From Mycobacterium adipatum (GTDB taxonomy: Bacteria; Actinomycetota; Actinomycetes; Mycobacteriales; Mycobacteriaceae): DNA of 64,000 nt. Numbering within the stretch: the first letter of the stretch is position 1; each line of letters opens with the position of its first letter. The stretch lies in assembly GCF_001644575.1 (NCBI RefSeq), contig NZ_CP015596.1:3348001-3412000 (forward strand). Direction: 5' to 3'. The position numbers and the translations under genes were made by a program. The notes below the pieces were generated by a model that did not search any database, was not told the origin of the DNA, and saw nothing but the letters and a program-made list of their open reading frames with translations. Shown here in pieces: positions 18,321 to 27,163 of this stretch.

Positions 18321-19130
18321 TCACCCATTGTCCCGCCAGGTGAGCACCTCCTTGAGCGACGTGAGGTCGTAACCGTTGTCGGCGGTGAGTTCGGTCTGGA
18401 ACAAGCTCACTCCCGCGGCGCGGAACGCGTCGGCGCCCTCGGCGTTCACCCACAGTGTCGAGCGCTCGATATCGGCGCCGTTGCGGCCGAACGTTTCTGC
18501 CAGCTCATCGACGCGGTCGCTCGACCTACGGAAGGCGTCAAGGTCGGCGAACGCGTGCCAGATGTCGGCGTGCCGGGCGACGGCGGGAAGTGAACGCTTG
18601 GGCCCCGTGCCGCCGATGAGGATCGGCAGCTTGCGTACCGGCGGCGGAATCAGCGCAGCGAGCCGCTTCTCGATCCGAATCAGACTCTCGTCGAACAGAT
18701 CGAAGCGAGTGCCGAAGGTGCCGAAATCGTAACCGTAGGTGGTGTAATCCTTTTCGTACCACCCCGCGCCGAGCCCGAGGATGAGCCGACCGCCGCTGAT
18801 GTGGTCGACGGTGCGCGCCATATCGGCGAGCAGGTCGGCGTTGCGGTAGCCGACGCCGGTGACGAGCAACCCGATCTCGGCGTGTGAGGTGATCTCGCCC
18901 CACGACGCGAGCGCGGTCCACCCCTCGAAGTTGGGGACGTCGGGCTGATCGTCGAACAGGACTGGCTTACCGTCGACGAGGGCCTTCATCGCCGGGCGGT
19001 GGAAGTGGTCGTAGCCGAAGATCACGTCGACACCGAGGTCGTCGGCGGCCAGGACCGCGTCGCGCCAGGTGCGGTAATCCGGCGTGCCGCCGGGCTGGAT
19101 CTGTACGGCGACACGGACGGGACGGGTCAT
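18321..19130 (-). CDS. Luciferase-like (LLM) F420-dependent oxidoreductase
   Basis: 269 residues from ATG 19130, preceded by AGGAG; a longer start at 19169 is less likely. TIM-barrel LLM features: VAVQIQPGGTPDYRTWRDAV, GVDVIFGYDHF, LVTGVGYRNADLLADMARTV and GRLILGLGAGWYEKDY. LLM proteins in mycobacteria mostly use coenzyme F420; this subgroup is often annotated as a TIGR03854-like F420 enzyme. Substrate unknown. It is convergent with the MFS gene and divergent from an LGFP lipoprotein. Confidence 0.87.
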   Translation of the reverse strand: MTRPVRVAVQIQPGGTPDYRTWRDAVLAADDLGVDVIFGYDHFHRPAMKALVDGKPVLFDDQPDVPNFEGWTALASWGEITSHAEIGLLVTGVGYRNADLLADMARTVDHISGGRLILGLGAGWYEKDYTTYGYDFGTFGTRFDLFDESLIRIEKRLAALIPPPVRKLPILIGGTGPKRSLPAVARHADIWHAFADLDAFRRSSDRVDELAETFGRNGADIERSTLWVNAEGADAFRAAGVSLFQTELTADNGYDLTSLKEVLTWRDNG

Positions 19131-19265
19131 GGATGCTCCTGATTCGGGAAGTGGCGACTCTTGAGCCAAGTTGACCGGGCACGGAGTTTATTCCGGTTAT
19201 CGACGGGCGCTTGGACCTCAAGCCAAGATTTGACCGAAGCCGACGGCAGACGCGAGAGTGAGCCC

Positions 19266-19868
19266 ATGAGGACGACCGCATACCGCCACCAGGCCGTCGT
19301 CGGCGTGGCTGTCGCCGCACTGATCACCGTGGGCTGCAGCAATGGCAGGAGCGTCGATGCGTCGGTGCCGCCGCAGGTCGGGTTGATCGCCACCTCCGAG
19401 ACGGCGGCCCCGCCGGCCGAAGTGAAGCTCATCGGGGAGAGAGACGTCGAGGTGACGCTGACCGGTCCGATCGCGGCCAAGTATGCGTCGGCAACCGAGC
19501 GTCAGCGGCAGGCCCTTGGCAAGCCCCTGACAGGGGACCGCAATGCAGGAACACGGGAGAGCGGTGTGGTGTTCCAGCAGTTCCAGGGCGGCGTGATCAC
19601 TGCCAAGAACGATGAGGCGGGAACACCTGGATATATCACCTGGGGCAGGATCCGGGAGGCCTGGAACGTCCCGCGCGACCCGGAGGGCGTGCCGGCAGTC
19701 ACCGGCGAGAACGGCTCGGTGGGTCCACTGGGTGCGCCCACGAGCGACGAGGACACCGTAGGGGAGCTTCTCGTGACGACCTTTGAACACGGCCAGATTT
19801 CCTACGACCCGACGACGGCTCGGGTTGAGGTGACGGTCAACGGCAAGGCGGTACCCGCCGGGCTCTGA
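19266..19868 (+). CDS. LGFP-repeat lipoprotein
   Basis: 200 residues from ATG 19266. The signal peptide ends in a lipobox-like ITVGC with Cys23. The mature protein has LGFP-type repeats: GVVFQQFQGGVITAKNDE and VGPLGAPTSDE followed by TTFEHGQISYDPTTARVEV. LGFP domains are thought to tether proteins to the mycolyl-arabinogalactan cell wall. It probably sits at the envelope. The stop lies 2 bp from the convergent GMC oxidoreductase. Confidence 0.8.
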   Translation: MRTTAYRHQAVVGVAVAALITVGCSNGRSVDASVPPQVGLIATSETAAPPAEVKLIGERDVEVTLTGPIAAKYASATERQRQALGKPLTGDRNAGTRESGVVFQQFQGGVITAKNDEAGTPGYITWGRIREAWNVPRDPEGVPAVTGENGSVGPLGAPTSDEDTVGELLVTTFEHGQISYDPTTARVEVTVNGKAVPAGL

Positions 19869-19869
19869 C

Positions 19870-21555
19870 CTACCCCAGGATTGCCCGTGCTGCGCGTTCG
19901 GCGATGAGCATGACCGGGGCGTTGGTGTTCCCGGACGTGATGGTGGGCATCGCCGATGCGTCGGCGACTCGAAGGCCGGCGACGCCGTAGACACGGCAGT
20001 CGGTGTCGAGAACGGTGGTGGCCGACCGCGGTAGACCGCGCGTGTCGAAAGCGCCCATCGCGCAGGTACCCACCGGATGAAAGATCGTGGTGCCCAACTC
20101 GCGGGCCGCCTGCTGCAGGTCGTCGTCGCTCACCAGTTGCGGGCCGGGGAGCAGTTCTTCGGGGCGGTAGCGGGCCAGCGGCGGCGCCGCCATGATCTGC
20201 CGGGTCATCCGCAGGCCCCGCACGGCGGCCTGAAGGTCGGCGTCGGTGGACAGATAGTTGCACGCGATCTTCGGGGCGGAGAGCGGATCTGCGTCGGCCA
20301 TCCGCACGTGACCGCGTGAACTGGGGCGCAGATTGCAGACCGAGGGGGTGATCGCGCCGTACGGGTGCAGCGACTCCCCGAACTTCGGCAACGACAACGG
20401 CTGAACGTGCCACTCCAGATCCGGACTGGCCAGCGCGGGATCACTTTTCGCGAAGGCCCCCAGCGTGGACGGCGGCATGGTCATAGGTCCGGAGCGCAGC
20501 AGCAGATACTGCAGTCCCATACCCGCGCGGGTGATCCAGTTGCGGTACAGCGTGTTGACGGTCCGGGCGCCCTGTACCCGGTAAACCGTTCGCAGCTGCA
20601 GATGATCCTGGAGGTTCTCGCCCACACCCGGCAGATCGACGGCCACCGGAACCTGATGCTGGGCGAGCAGCCCCGCCGGACCCAGGCCGGAGACCTGCAT
20701 GAGATGCGGCGAGCCGATCGCACCGGCGCTCAGGATCACCTCCCGACGCGCCTGTACGTCGATGATGTGGCCGTCCTTGAGTACGCGGACCCCGGTGGCG
20801 CGGTGGGCAGCGGTGGTCCAGGCACCGTGACGCTGATCGTCGCGGACGTCGTCGGCCAGCAGCAATTGCAGGGCCTGGGTGTGGGTGTAGACGGTCAGGT
20901 TGGGCCGGTGGGCGACGGGGTGCAGGAACGCGTCGGCCATCGACCAGCGCCGGCCGCGACGCTGGTTGACATGAAAGTACGCGCTTCCCGCGTTGTCTCC
21001 GCGGTTGAACTCGGCGATCGGGGCGATGCCCACCTGGGCGGCAGCGGCCTGCCAAGCGTCGAGGATCTTCCAGCGCACCCGTGGCCGCTCGACGGCGATC
21101 TCACCCCCGGCGCCGTGCCACTGGTCGGCTCCGCCGAAATAGTCTTCCAACCCCTTGTAGAGCGTCAGTGTCTCGCCGGCCGAATCCGGGCCGCCCCAAC
21201 GCCATCGTTCGTCGCCGGTGGCCTCGGCCCACAGCTCGTAATCGCTTGCCTGCCCGCGCATGTGGATCATCGCGTTGATCGACGAGCAGCCACCGAGCAC
21301 CCGGCCTCGCGCGTAGACGATGCTGCGGCCGGCCAGACCCGGGTCGGCCTCGGTGGTGAAGCACCAGTCGGTGCGGGGATTGGCGATCGTATACAGGTAA
21401 CCGACCGGCACCTTGATCCAGAACCAGTCGTCTTTGCCTCCGGCCTCGATCAAGAGGACCCGGTGATCGGGGTTGGCACTGAGCCGGTTGGCGAGCAGAC
21501 AGCCGGCACTGCCCGCTCCGACGATGACGAAATCGAACTCGGCGACGGGGCTCAT
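19870..21555 (-). CDS. GMC-family FAD oxidoreductase (choline/alcohol dehydrogenase-like)
   Basis: 561 residues from ATG 21555, right before FDFVIVGAGSAGCLLANRLS, the FAD Rossmann motif; an open frame continues upstream but has no family homology. GMC signature 1 is GRVLGGCSSINAMIH near residue 84 and signature 2 is GAIGSPHLMQVSGLGP near residue 276. The C-terminal catalytic region has FHPVGTCAMG (His) and ITSGNTNAPVMLIAERAA. It oxidises alcohols using FAD. No partner dehydrogenase for choline use is nearby, so the substrate is open. Confidence 0.92.
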   Translation of the reverse strand: MSPVAEFDFVIVGAGSAGCLLANRLSANPDHRVLLIEAGGKDDWFWIKVPVGYLYTIANPRTDWCFTTEADPGLAGRSIVYARGRVLGGCSSINAMIHMRGQASDYELWAEATGDERWRWGGPDSAGETLTLYKGLEDYFGGADQWHGAGGEIAVERPRVRWKILDAWQAAAAQVGIAPIAEFNRGDNAGSAYFHVNQRRGRRWSMADAFLHPVAHRPNLTVYTHTQALQLLLADDVRDDQRHGAWTTAAHRATGVRVLKDGHIIDVQARREVILSAGAIGSPHLMQVSGLGPAGLLAQHQVPVAVDLPGVGENLQDHLQLRTVYRVQGARTVNTLYRNWITRAGMGLQYLLLRSGPMTMPPSTLGAFAKSDPALASPDLEWHVQPLSLPKFGESLHPYGAITPSVCNLRPSSRGHVRMADADPLSAPKIACNYLSTDADLQAAVRGLRMTRQIMAAPPLARYRPEELLPGPQLVSDDDLQQAARELGTTIFHPVGTCAMGAFDTRGLPRSATTVLDTDCRVYGVAGLRVADASAMPTITSGNTNAPVMLIAERAARAILG

Positions 21556-21611
21556 GTCGGCATTGTTCCTCGACGCCCTCGGGTGCGTGTCGTAGGGGCG
21601 AGCGATAATCG

Positions 21612-21845
21612 CTACAGCTGGCCCAGTGGGCGGCAGACGTTGGACAACGCGTTCCAGTACTGGCCAGGCGCGCAGTTTTCGGCCGGACGCGGTGTCTGGC
21701 AGGTATTGGTGATCGGATCCCAGAACTGTCCGTTGATGCAGTTCAGGGGCTCCGCGGCAGCGGTCCCGACCCCGAACAGCGACATCGCGGCGACGGGAGC
21801 GGCGCAAAGAACGGCGACGAACGAGCGCGCATGGAGGTTTCTCAT
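21612..21845 (-). CDS. Small secreted Cys-rich protein
   Basis: 77 residues from ATG 21845, followed by a clear Sec signal peptide ending at GTAAAE. The mature part has two copies of a short Cys motif, NGQFWDPITNTCQ and PGQYWNALSNVCR, like chitin-binding or Cys-knot modules found in mycobacterial secreted proteins. It lies just upstream of the GMC gene on the same strand (gap 56 bp) and could be co-transcribed. Function unknown. Confidence 0.72.
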   Translation of the reverse strand: MRNLHARSFVAVLCAAPVAAMSLFGVGTAAAEPLNCINGQFWDPITNTCQTPRPAENCAPGQYWNALSNVCRPLGQL

Positions 21846-21895
21846 ACGTTGATCTTGCCCGACGATGCCGGGTCCCAAACCAGGGGGAGTGCGGG

Positions 21896-23119
21896 TTATA
21901 GCGCGTTATACACAGCGGCGATGAGTCGATGGGCGCGGCGATCTCCGGCCAGCCAGTCGCGGCGCAGATTGGGCACGAAGGCGAAGGCGACGTTGTGTTC
22001 GAGATCCGCCAGTCCCACCGAGCCGCCGGCCCCAGGATGACCGAAGACGGTCCGTTGCGCGGGCTCGGGCACCACGAAATTCTGCGACGGCAGCATGTAG
22101 CCGAGGCCGAAGGCGCTTTCCAAGCGCAGCACCCGGTCGCGGCCGCGCACGCGTTCTGCGATCGCTTCGCGGAGGTGCCCTGGGGCGAGCAGGGTTCCGC
22201 CGATGAGATCGCTGTAGAACCTCGCCAAGTCACGTGCGGTGGTGACCAATCCGGCCGCTGGCCAGCCGGCCGCCAGGACCTCTGGATCGTTGAAGGAGGC
22301 CACGGGATTCGACGACGCCCGGATGAACAGTGACTCCGGATCGGCCAGCGCCGCCATCATGTCGGAGACGGTGTCGTCCGGTATCGGCGGCGCGTGCTCG
22401 GCGCTCCAGGCACGCTGCTCGGGCGGTGGGGAACTGATGCGGGCGGCCTCGGGCAGTGTGTCGGCCCCGCCGAGGAACAGCCGGTCACCGAGGTGGCGTC
22501 GAGTGAACTCGCCGACGGTCATACCGCTGTGTCGGCGCACGTATTCGCCGACCAGCCACCCGAAAGTCAAAGCGTGATAGCCATGTTCGGTCCCGGGCGC
22601 CCAGATCGGGCGCTGGCGCGCCAAGAGGTCGGCCATCGCCGCGGCATCCGCGGATGCCGCCACCGAAACCGGACGTTCCAGCACCGGCAGCCCGGCCCGG
22701 TGGGTCATCAGGTCGCTCAGCGAGGTCCCGTCCTTGCCGTGCTGTGCGAACTCCGGCCACCAGGCGCTCACGGGCTCGTCGGCGCCCAGACCCTGCTGCT
22801 GGGCCACCAGTAGGGCCGCGGTCGCCGTCACAGCCTTGGTGCAGGAGAAGGTCGGGCAGGCGGTGTCGCGTGTCCATGGTCGTCCGGTCCGTCGGTCGGC
22901 GATCCCTCCCCACAGGTCCACCACCGCATGACCGTCGACGAACACCGCCACCGCGGCACCGAGATCGTCGCCGTCGGCCAGACCGGCTTCGAATACGGCC
23001 TTCACCTCCGCGAACGCGGGGTCAGCGTGGCCCGCCGCTGCACTGGACACAGACCGAAGTAGAACACGTTGCAGTCTCGATCGGGCACGGTTGCTCCGGA
23101 TAGCCCCCTGCGGGCTCAT
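21896..23119 (-). CDS. Serine hydrolase, class C beta-lactamase-like (family VIII esterase)
   Basis: 407 residues from ATG 23119; an in-frame ATG at 23242 would overlap the neighbour. The nucleophile motif is SCTK (SxxK) in CPTFSCTKAVTA near residue 109, with YHALTFGW as the Tyr motif. A VFGHPGAGGSVG box near the C-terminus replaces the KTG loop, as in EstB-like esterases. Such enzymes in mycobacteria (Lpq or EstB types) hydrolyse esters rather than penicillins. No signal peptide is convincing. Confidence 0.87.
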   Translation of the reverse strand: MSPQGAIRSNRARSRLQRVLLRSVSSAAAGHADPAFAEVKAVFEAGLADGDDLGAAVAVFVDGHAVVDLWGGIADRRTGRPWTRDTACPTFSCTKAVTATAALLVAQQQGLGADEPVSAWWPEFAQHGKDGTSLSDLMTHRAGLPVLERPVSVAASADAAAMADLLARQRPIWAPGTEHGYHALTFGWLVGEYVRRHSGMTVGEFTRRHLGDRLFLGGADTLPEAARISSPPPEQRAWSAEHAPPIPDDTVSDMMAALADPESLFIRASSNPVASFNDPEVLAAGWPAAGLVTTARDLARFYSDLIGGTLLAPGHLREAIAERVRGRDRVLRLESAFGLGYMLPSQNFVVPEPAQRTVFGHPGAGGSVGLADLEHNVAFAFVPNLRRDWLAGDRRAHRLIAAVYNAL

Positions 23120-23144
23120 CGGGTTCGGGGCGGCCGGCTGTTGC

Positions 23145-24092
23145 TCAGCGGTAGCGCGCCACCAGCGCACTGCCGATCGAGGCGAGATGGTCGCGCACAC
23201 CCTGCGGGCCGGTGACCTCGAGCCATTCGGTGAGCCAGGCAAGTTCGCCCGCGAGGGTGTATTCGGTGTGGCCGCGGATCACGACCTCGACCCGGCCGTC
23301 GGGAGTGGACGGACCAACCTCGAGGCGGCCACCGAGCATCCTGCGGAGCAGGCCGACCCCGTCGGGTGTGCAGACGGCCTGGGCCTCGACGGGCGTGCGC
23401 CTTCGGTCGACCTCGTCGGCGATCTCGCGCCAGCTTTCGGCAAGGTCGAATCCCTCGGGTCGCTGGACCGGATCGGCGGTCACCTCGACCGAGGAGACAC
23501 GATCGACCCGGAAGGTCCGTTGACCGTCCTGCGTGTGGGAGAGCAGGTACCAGACCGGGCCCTTGGCAACGATGCCCAGCGGGTGCACGGTCCGCTCCGT
23601 CTCGCGGCCCTTGCGGTCGACGTAGCCGAGCCGTACCTGGACGCCGAGGATCACGGCCTCCTGAAGCTCGTCGAGATACCGGGGTGCCCGCGGCTCGGGC
23701 CGGCCGGATCCCCAGTGCTGTGGGTCCACGACGACCGATGTCGCGGCCGCCTCGGCCTGCTCGCGGAAGGGCTCGGGTAGCGCGCGGACGAGCTTGCGCA
23801 GCGCCGCCTTCACCGCCGGCGTCGCCGTCGACGCGGGTCCGGCCACCAAGAACAAGGCGCGCGCCTCACCCGCGGTCAGCCCGGAGAGGTCGGTGCGCGC
23901 GCCGCCCAACAGTCGCCACCCGCCACCGCGACCCGGCAGGGAGTACACGGGTATCCCGGCGACGCTCAACGCTTCGAGATCGCGACGAGCGGTGCGCTCG
24001 GACACTTCCAATTCGTGGGCGACCTCCGTCGCGGTGACCTGCTCGCGCCGCTGCAGCATGAGCAGGATCGCTACCAGTCGGTCGGCCCGCAT
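23145..24092 (-). CDS. WYL-domain HTH transcriptional regulator
   Basis: 315 residues from ATG 24092. The N-terminal DeoR-like HTH is EVAHELEVSERTARRDLEAL with the wing SLPGRGGGWRL. The middle WYL domain contains PLGIVAKGPVWYLLSHTQDG and TFRVDRVSSVEV (residues about 170-215), followed by a WCX-like C-terminal part. WYL domains sense ligands or nucleic acids. It is divergent, with a 63-bp gap, from the mycothiol-type enzyme at 24156, which it probably controls. Confidence 0.92.
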   Translation of the reverse strand: MRADRLVAILLMLQRREQVTATEVAHELEVSERTARRDLEALSVAGIPVYSLPGRGGGWRLLGGARTDLSGLTAGEARALFLVAGPASTATPAVKAALRKLVRALPEPFREQAEAAATSVVVDPQHWGSGRPEPRAPRYLDELQEAVILGVQVRLGYVDRKGRETERTVHPLGIVAKGPVWYLLSHTQDGQRTFRVDRVSSVEVTADPVQRPEGFDLAESWREIADEVDRRRTPVEAQAVCTPDGVGLLRRMLGGRLEVGPSTPDGRVEVVIRGHTEYTLAGELAWLTEWLEVTGPQGVRDHLASIGSALVARYR

Positions 24093-24155
24093 GCGTTCAC
24101 ACTTCCACACAAAACTGGTCATAGGGTGACCGGTTTAGGTCGGCACACTGTCGCC

Positions 24156-24806
24156 ATGACTGCACCGAAAAGTTCCAGCACCGACCATCTCGAGGACCCC
24201 CGGCGAATCCTCGACCAGGCCATCGCCACCGGGGAGGTCGTCATTTCCGGCGTTCGTCCGGCACAGCTCGCGGACCCGACGCCGTGCACCGACATGGACG
24301 TCCGGGCCTTGCTCGGCCACCTCATCGGCGTGCTCGACCGGGTGGCCGCGCTCGGCCGCGGCGAGAACCCGCTGGCCGTCACCGACACCGTTGCCGCCGA
24401 GGATCGCTGGCTCGATGCGTGGCAGCAGGCGGGCACACGAGCCGCGCAGGCCTGGAGCGATGACGCGGTGCTCGCACAACCCAGAGCGCTGCCGTGGATC
24501 CAAGGCAACGGCGCCCAGGTGTTGGCGTCCTACTTCTCCGAGCTGACCGTGCACACCTGGGACCTTGCGACGGCCACCGGCCAGCAGCCCGACTGGGACG
24601 ACACGGTCGTCACCGCGGCGCTGGCGGCCGCACGCCGGATGTTGCCGCCCGAGAACCGCCGCGCTCTCTACGAGGCGATCTCGGCCGCGCGGGGCCTTGA
24701 CGAGGTCGGCGTCCCGTTCGCCGAGGCGGTCCCGATCTCCGACGACGCCCCAGCCATCGACCGCCTGGTCGCCTGGAATGGGAGGGATCCGCACCGGTGG
24801 GCCTGA
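24156..24806 (+). CDS. TIGR03086-family mycothiol-type metal-binding protein
   Basis: 216 residues from ATG 24156. Matches the maleylpyruvate-isomerase/mycothiol-binding fold: PTPCTDMDVRALLGHLIGVLDRV with the first His near residue 52 and SELTVHTWDLATATG with the second near residue 136. Members bind a divalent metal and use mycothiol in conjugation reactions; the specific reaction is unknown. Control by the divergent WYL regulator is likely. Confidence 0.9.
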   Translation: MTAPKSSSTDHLEDPRRILDQAIATGEVVISGVRPAQLADPTPCTDMDVRALLGHLIGVLDRVAALGRGENPLAVTDTVAAEDRWLDAWQQAGTRAAQAWSDDAVLAQPRALPWIQGNGAQVLASYFSELTVHTWDLATATGQQPDWDDTVVTAALAAARRMLPPENRRALYEAISAARGLDEVGVPFAEAVPISDDAPAIDRLVAWNGRDPHRWA

Positions 24807-24902
24807 GAAACCGTCGACCGCGCGTGCGACCCCCTGCCGCCGGGTCGCGTAGATTCCTGGAGAACACACCAGGATCCAGCGCAGCATTCGACGAAGGCCA
24901 TC

Positions 24903-25151
24903 ATGTCCGAGGACCAGAACACCGACGTTCCACCGAACCACCTCTCCATCGATCCGCGCAGCCCGTTCTACAGCGAAGAGGTGCTACGCCGCGATGTGGG
25001 TATTCGCTTCAACGGCGTCGAGAAGACAAATGTTCACGAATACAACGTGGACGAGGGCTGGGTGCGTGTCGAAGTCCCCACCGCGAAGGATCGCCGCGGA
25101 AATCCGATGGTGGTCAAGCTCAGCGGCACCGTGGAACCGTATTTCCGCTGA
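24903..25151 (+). CDS. DUF3297 family protein
   Basis: 82 residues, essentially all one conserved domain: PPNHLSIDPRSPFYSEEVL, VGIRFNGVEKTNVHEYNVDE, and GNPMVVKLSGTVEPYF. DUF3297 proteins are small, cytosolic and broadly conserved in proteobacteria and actinobacteria, with no assigned role. It stands alone and is convergent with a small membrane protein. Confidence 0.9.
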   Translation: MSEDQNTDVPPNHLSIDPRSPFYSEEVLRRDVGIRFNGVEKTNVHEYNVDEGWVRVEVPTAKDRRGNPMVVKLSGTVEPYFR

Positions 25152-25159
25152 GCAGGTGA

Positions 25160-25369
25160 TCACGCGACACTGCTGATGATCGCCATCACCAGCCCGCCCA
25201 GGGTCAGCACCCCGACCAACACCGTGGCGGCGATCGCCCGGCGTCGGCGGTGGCGGCGTGCGTCGAAGATCGCCACCGCGATACCGGCGAGGATCAACGC
25301 GGCATAGGTCATCAGCCCGATCGTCAGCGCCGCCGTCGACGCGGGGCTGGCCAGGGTCACGGTGTGCAC
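25160..25369 (-). CDS. Small two-helix membrane protein
   Basis: 69 residues. Two hydrophobic segments (residues about 14-36 and 46-68) flank a basic loop DARRHRRRR, so the loop is predicted cytoplasmic. No family recognised. Convergent with the DUF3297 gene 8 bp away. Confidence 0.6.
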   Translation of the reverse strand: MHTVTLASPASTAALTIGLMTYAALILAGIAVAIFDARRHRRRRAIAATVLVGVLTLGGLVMAIISSVA

Positions 25370-25447
25370 GCGGTGAGCCTACGGCGCGCGCGGATCGCGC
25401 CGTCCGAGCGACTGCCGTTCGCATGTCCGCGGCTCCGCACGAATGCG

Positions 25448-26554
25448 TCACACGCTGATGCCGAACAGCTTTTCTGCATTTCGGAACGCGATTTTTTCCT
25501 TGGTCTCGCGTGGCAGGTCCACGGCCCGAAACCAGTCGGTTCCTTCTTTCATGTCCGCAAATGGGTAGTCGGTTCCGAACATCAGTCGATCCGCGCTGAT
25601 GTGCTTCAGCAGGAGATGAAGCAGTTCGTCCTGGAAGAACGCGCTGGTGGTGAACCAGAAATTGTCAGTAAAGTATTGTCCGACAGGCTTATTGAGAGAA
25701 CCCTCGGTCGATTCTCCCAGATCTTCCACGATGCGATCGTAATAGAACGGAAGACCTTCTCCCATGTGGCCGATGATCATCTGCAGTCTGGGGAACCTGT
25801 CGAAAACCCCGGTCATGATCAGTCGCAGGGATTGAGTAAGCACCTCTTGGTGCCAGCCGTATCCTGAACCACTGAAAATGTAGTCCTGGTACTCATCGTT
25901 AAATCCCGGCCGCTCGATTCTGTAGTAGATATTGAAGACTTCTTTGGGCGGAAAGCCCGGATGCAGGTAGATCGGGACCGCAAGTGCCTCGGCACGCGCC
26001 AGAACGGTCTCGAAGTCCTGGTGGTCGAGGAACTTGCTGCCAATGAAACCATTGGTCATGGCTCCCACGAATCCGTCTTCGCGGACAGCGCGTTCCAATT
26101 CGTCCGCGGAGGCCTCTGGGTCCTGCAGTGGCAGGGTCGCATAGGCCTGGTAGCGCCCCGGATAGGTGGTCATCGGACCATCGGCGATCATCTTGTTGAG
26201 ACGATACGCAAAATCGTTGCCCTCCTGACCGGGGAGATCCTGCACGCCCGGCGTATGCGCAGAGAGAATTTGAACATTGATACCCGCCGCATCCATTGCG
26301 CCGAGGCGGCCGGGCCCGAGGTCAGCAAGACCGGTTTCCTCGAGATACCTTGCGTGATCGTCGTTGAGCGCGTTCAGGGCAATGAGCTCATCGGTGGTGT
26401 AGGTCTCTTCCGTGGCGATGAACCGTAAGTCTCGGTCTCGCAACGCGATGTCCGAAATCTCTGCCGCCGGCTCATTGGATCCAGTGGCGCACGCCGACAA
26501 TCCGGCGCCGAGGCCAAGCGCAGCGGCGCCGTGCAGAAAGTTACGGCGTCTCAT
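25448..26554 (-). CDS. Tat-exported amidohydrolase-family lipoprotein (Amidohydro_2)
   Basis: 368 residues from ATG 26554; ATG 26572 is an alternative. The N-terminus has RRRNFLHGAAALGLGAG (twin arginine) and the lipobox LSAC, so it is probably exported folded. The catalytic domain belongs to the ACMSD/amidohydrolase-2 TIM barrel: IYLHPGFPPKEVFN (His), IGHMGEGLPFYYDRIVED (His) and FGTDYPFADMKEGTDW (Asp). These metal enzymes decarboxylate or hydrolyse aromatic acids. Export is uncommon in the family. Base composition is more AT-rich than its neighbours, a hint of transfer. Two 11-bp direct repeats lie upstream. Confidence 0.85.
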   Translation of the reverse strand: MRRRNFLHGAAALGLGAGLSACATGSNEPAAEISDIALRDRDLRFIATEETYTTDELIALNALNDDHARYLEETGLADLGPGRLGAMDAAGINVQILSAHTPGVQDLPGQEGNDFAYRLNKMIADGPMTTYPGRYQAYATLPLQDPEASADELERAVREDGFVGAMTNGFIGSKFLDHQDFETVLARAEALAVPIYLHPGFPPKEVFNIYYRIERPGFNDEYQDYIFSGSGYGWHQEVLTQSLRLIMTGVFDRFPRLQMIIGHMGEGLPFYYDRIVEDLGESTEGSLNKPVGQYFTDNFWFTTSAFFQDELLHLLLKHISADRLMFGTDYPFADMKEGTDWFRAVDLPRETKEKIAFRNAEKLFGISV

Positions 26555-26610
26555 CACGTGTTCTCGGCTCATGACCAGAGCATGCCGTTCGAAAATTCGA
26601 GTGTCACGGG

Positions 26611-26644
26611 GGATAACCTCCCGAGTCAGTGTTGGATAACCTCC
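26611..26644. promoter_or_regulatory. Direct repeat GGATAACCTCC x2 upstream of the amidohydrolase
   Basis: Identical 11-mers at 26611-26621 and 26634-26644, 23 bp apart (about two helical turns), 57-90 bp before the start at 26554. The spacing suits a regulator binding as a dimer on one face of the DNA. Confidence 0.45.
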
Positions 26645-26701
26645 GATGTTCACATCCCGTGCGGGTGCGCCATGTCGTGTAGCTGCGGGTCGGTTCTGCG
26701 A

Positions 26702-26731
26702 AGTTGGGATCGGTAGGCGCTTGGACGGTAT
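26702..26731 (+). promoter_or_regulatory. Second copy of the shared promoter-like block
   Basis: AGTTGGGATCGGTAG followed by GGACGG-AT, matching the block at 10175-10205. It lies 13-42 bp before the start of a small secreted protein here, closer than at the other site. Confidence 0.5.
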
Positions 26732-26743
26732 TCACTCGACGAC

Positions 26744-27163
26744 ATGAAGAACATCATCATCGGCGCGATCACGGCCGTCTGCGCCGCCGTCAGCCTCGGT
26801 CTGGCGGCACCCGCCAATGCGGATCTCGCTCCCGGCAATTACCAGCACCGCAGCATCATGGCCAACGGGAACGTCACCGACAACCTGATGCGGGTGACGA
26901 GCTGCGGTCCCGGCTGCATCTCGATCTTCAACCTCACGTCGAACACCGACCAGGGTCAGGCCCACATCCAGGGCGGCCAATACGTGCTCGACCAGTTCGT
27001 TCCCGGTGGCGCGTTCTGCCCGGACGGACGTCCGGTCGACGTATTCACCCGCTCTACCTTCAACCTCGACGGTACAAACGGGCTCTACACGCTCAGTGGC
27101 CCCAATCCCTGCGGTACCAGCGGCCCGGTGGGCGAGACGCGGTTCTCGTTCACGCCCGCGTGA
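26744..27163 (+). CDS. Small secreted protein
   Basis: 139 residues. A Sec signal peptide (MKNIIIGAITAVCAAVSLGL) ends near APANA. The mature part has four Cys (TSCGPGC, AFCPDG, PNPCG) and beta-rich stretches, consistent with a disulphide-linked extracellular domain. It shares its promoter block with the secreted protein at 10259, although the proteins are not similar beyond size and Cys content. Function unknown. Confidence 0.75.
   Translation: MKNIIIGAITAVCAAVSLGLAAPANADLAPGNYQHRSIMANGNVTDNLMRVTSCGPGCISIFNLTSNTDQGQAHIQGGQYVLDQFVPGGAFCPDGRPVDVFTRSTFNLDGTNGLYTLSGPNPCGTSGPVGETRFSFTPA

Noticed and set aside
20370..21850. Long plus-strand frame across the GMC gene
   Set aside because: It is a shadow of the GMC oxidoreductase; the composition is not protein-like and no motif is found.
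21556..22233. N-terminal extension of the GMC oxidoreductase
   Set aside because: It would run through two other genes and the FAD motif starts right after ATG 21555.
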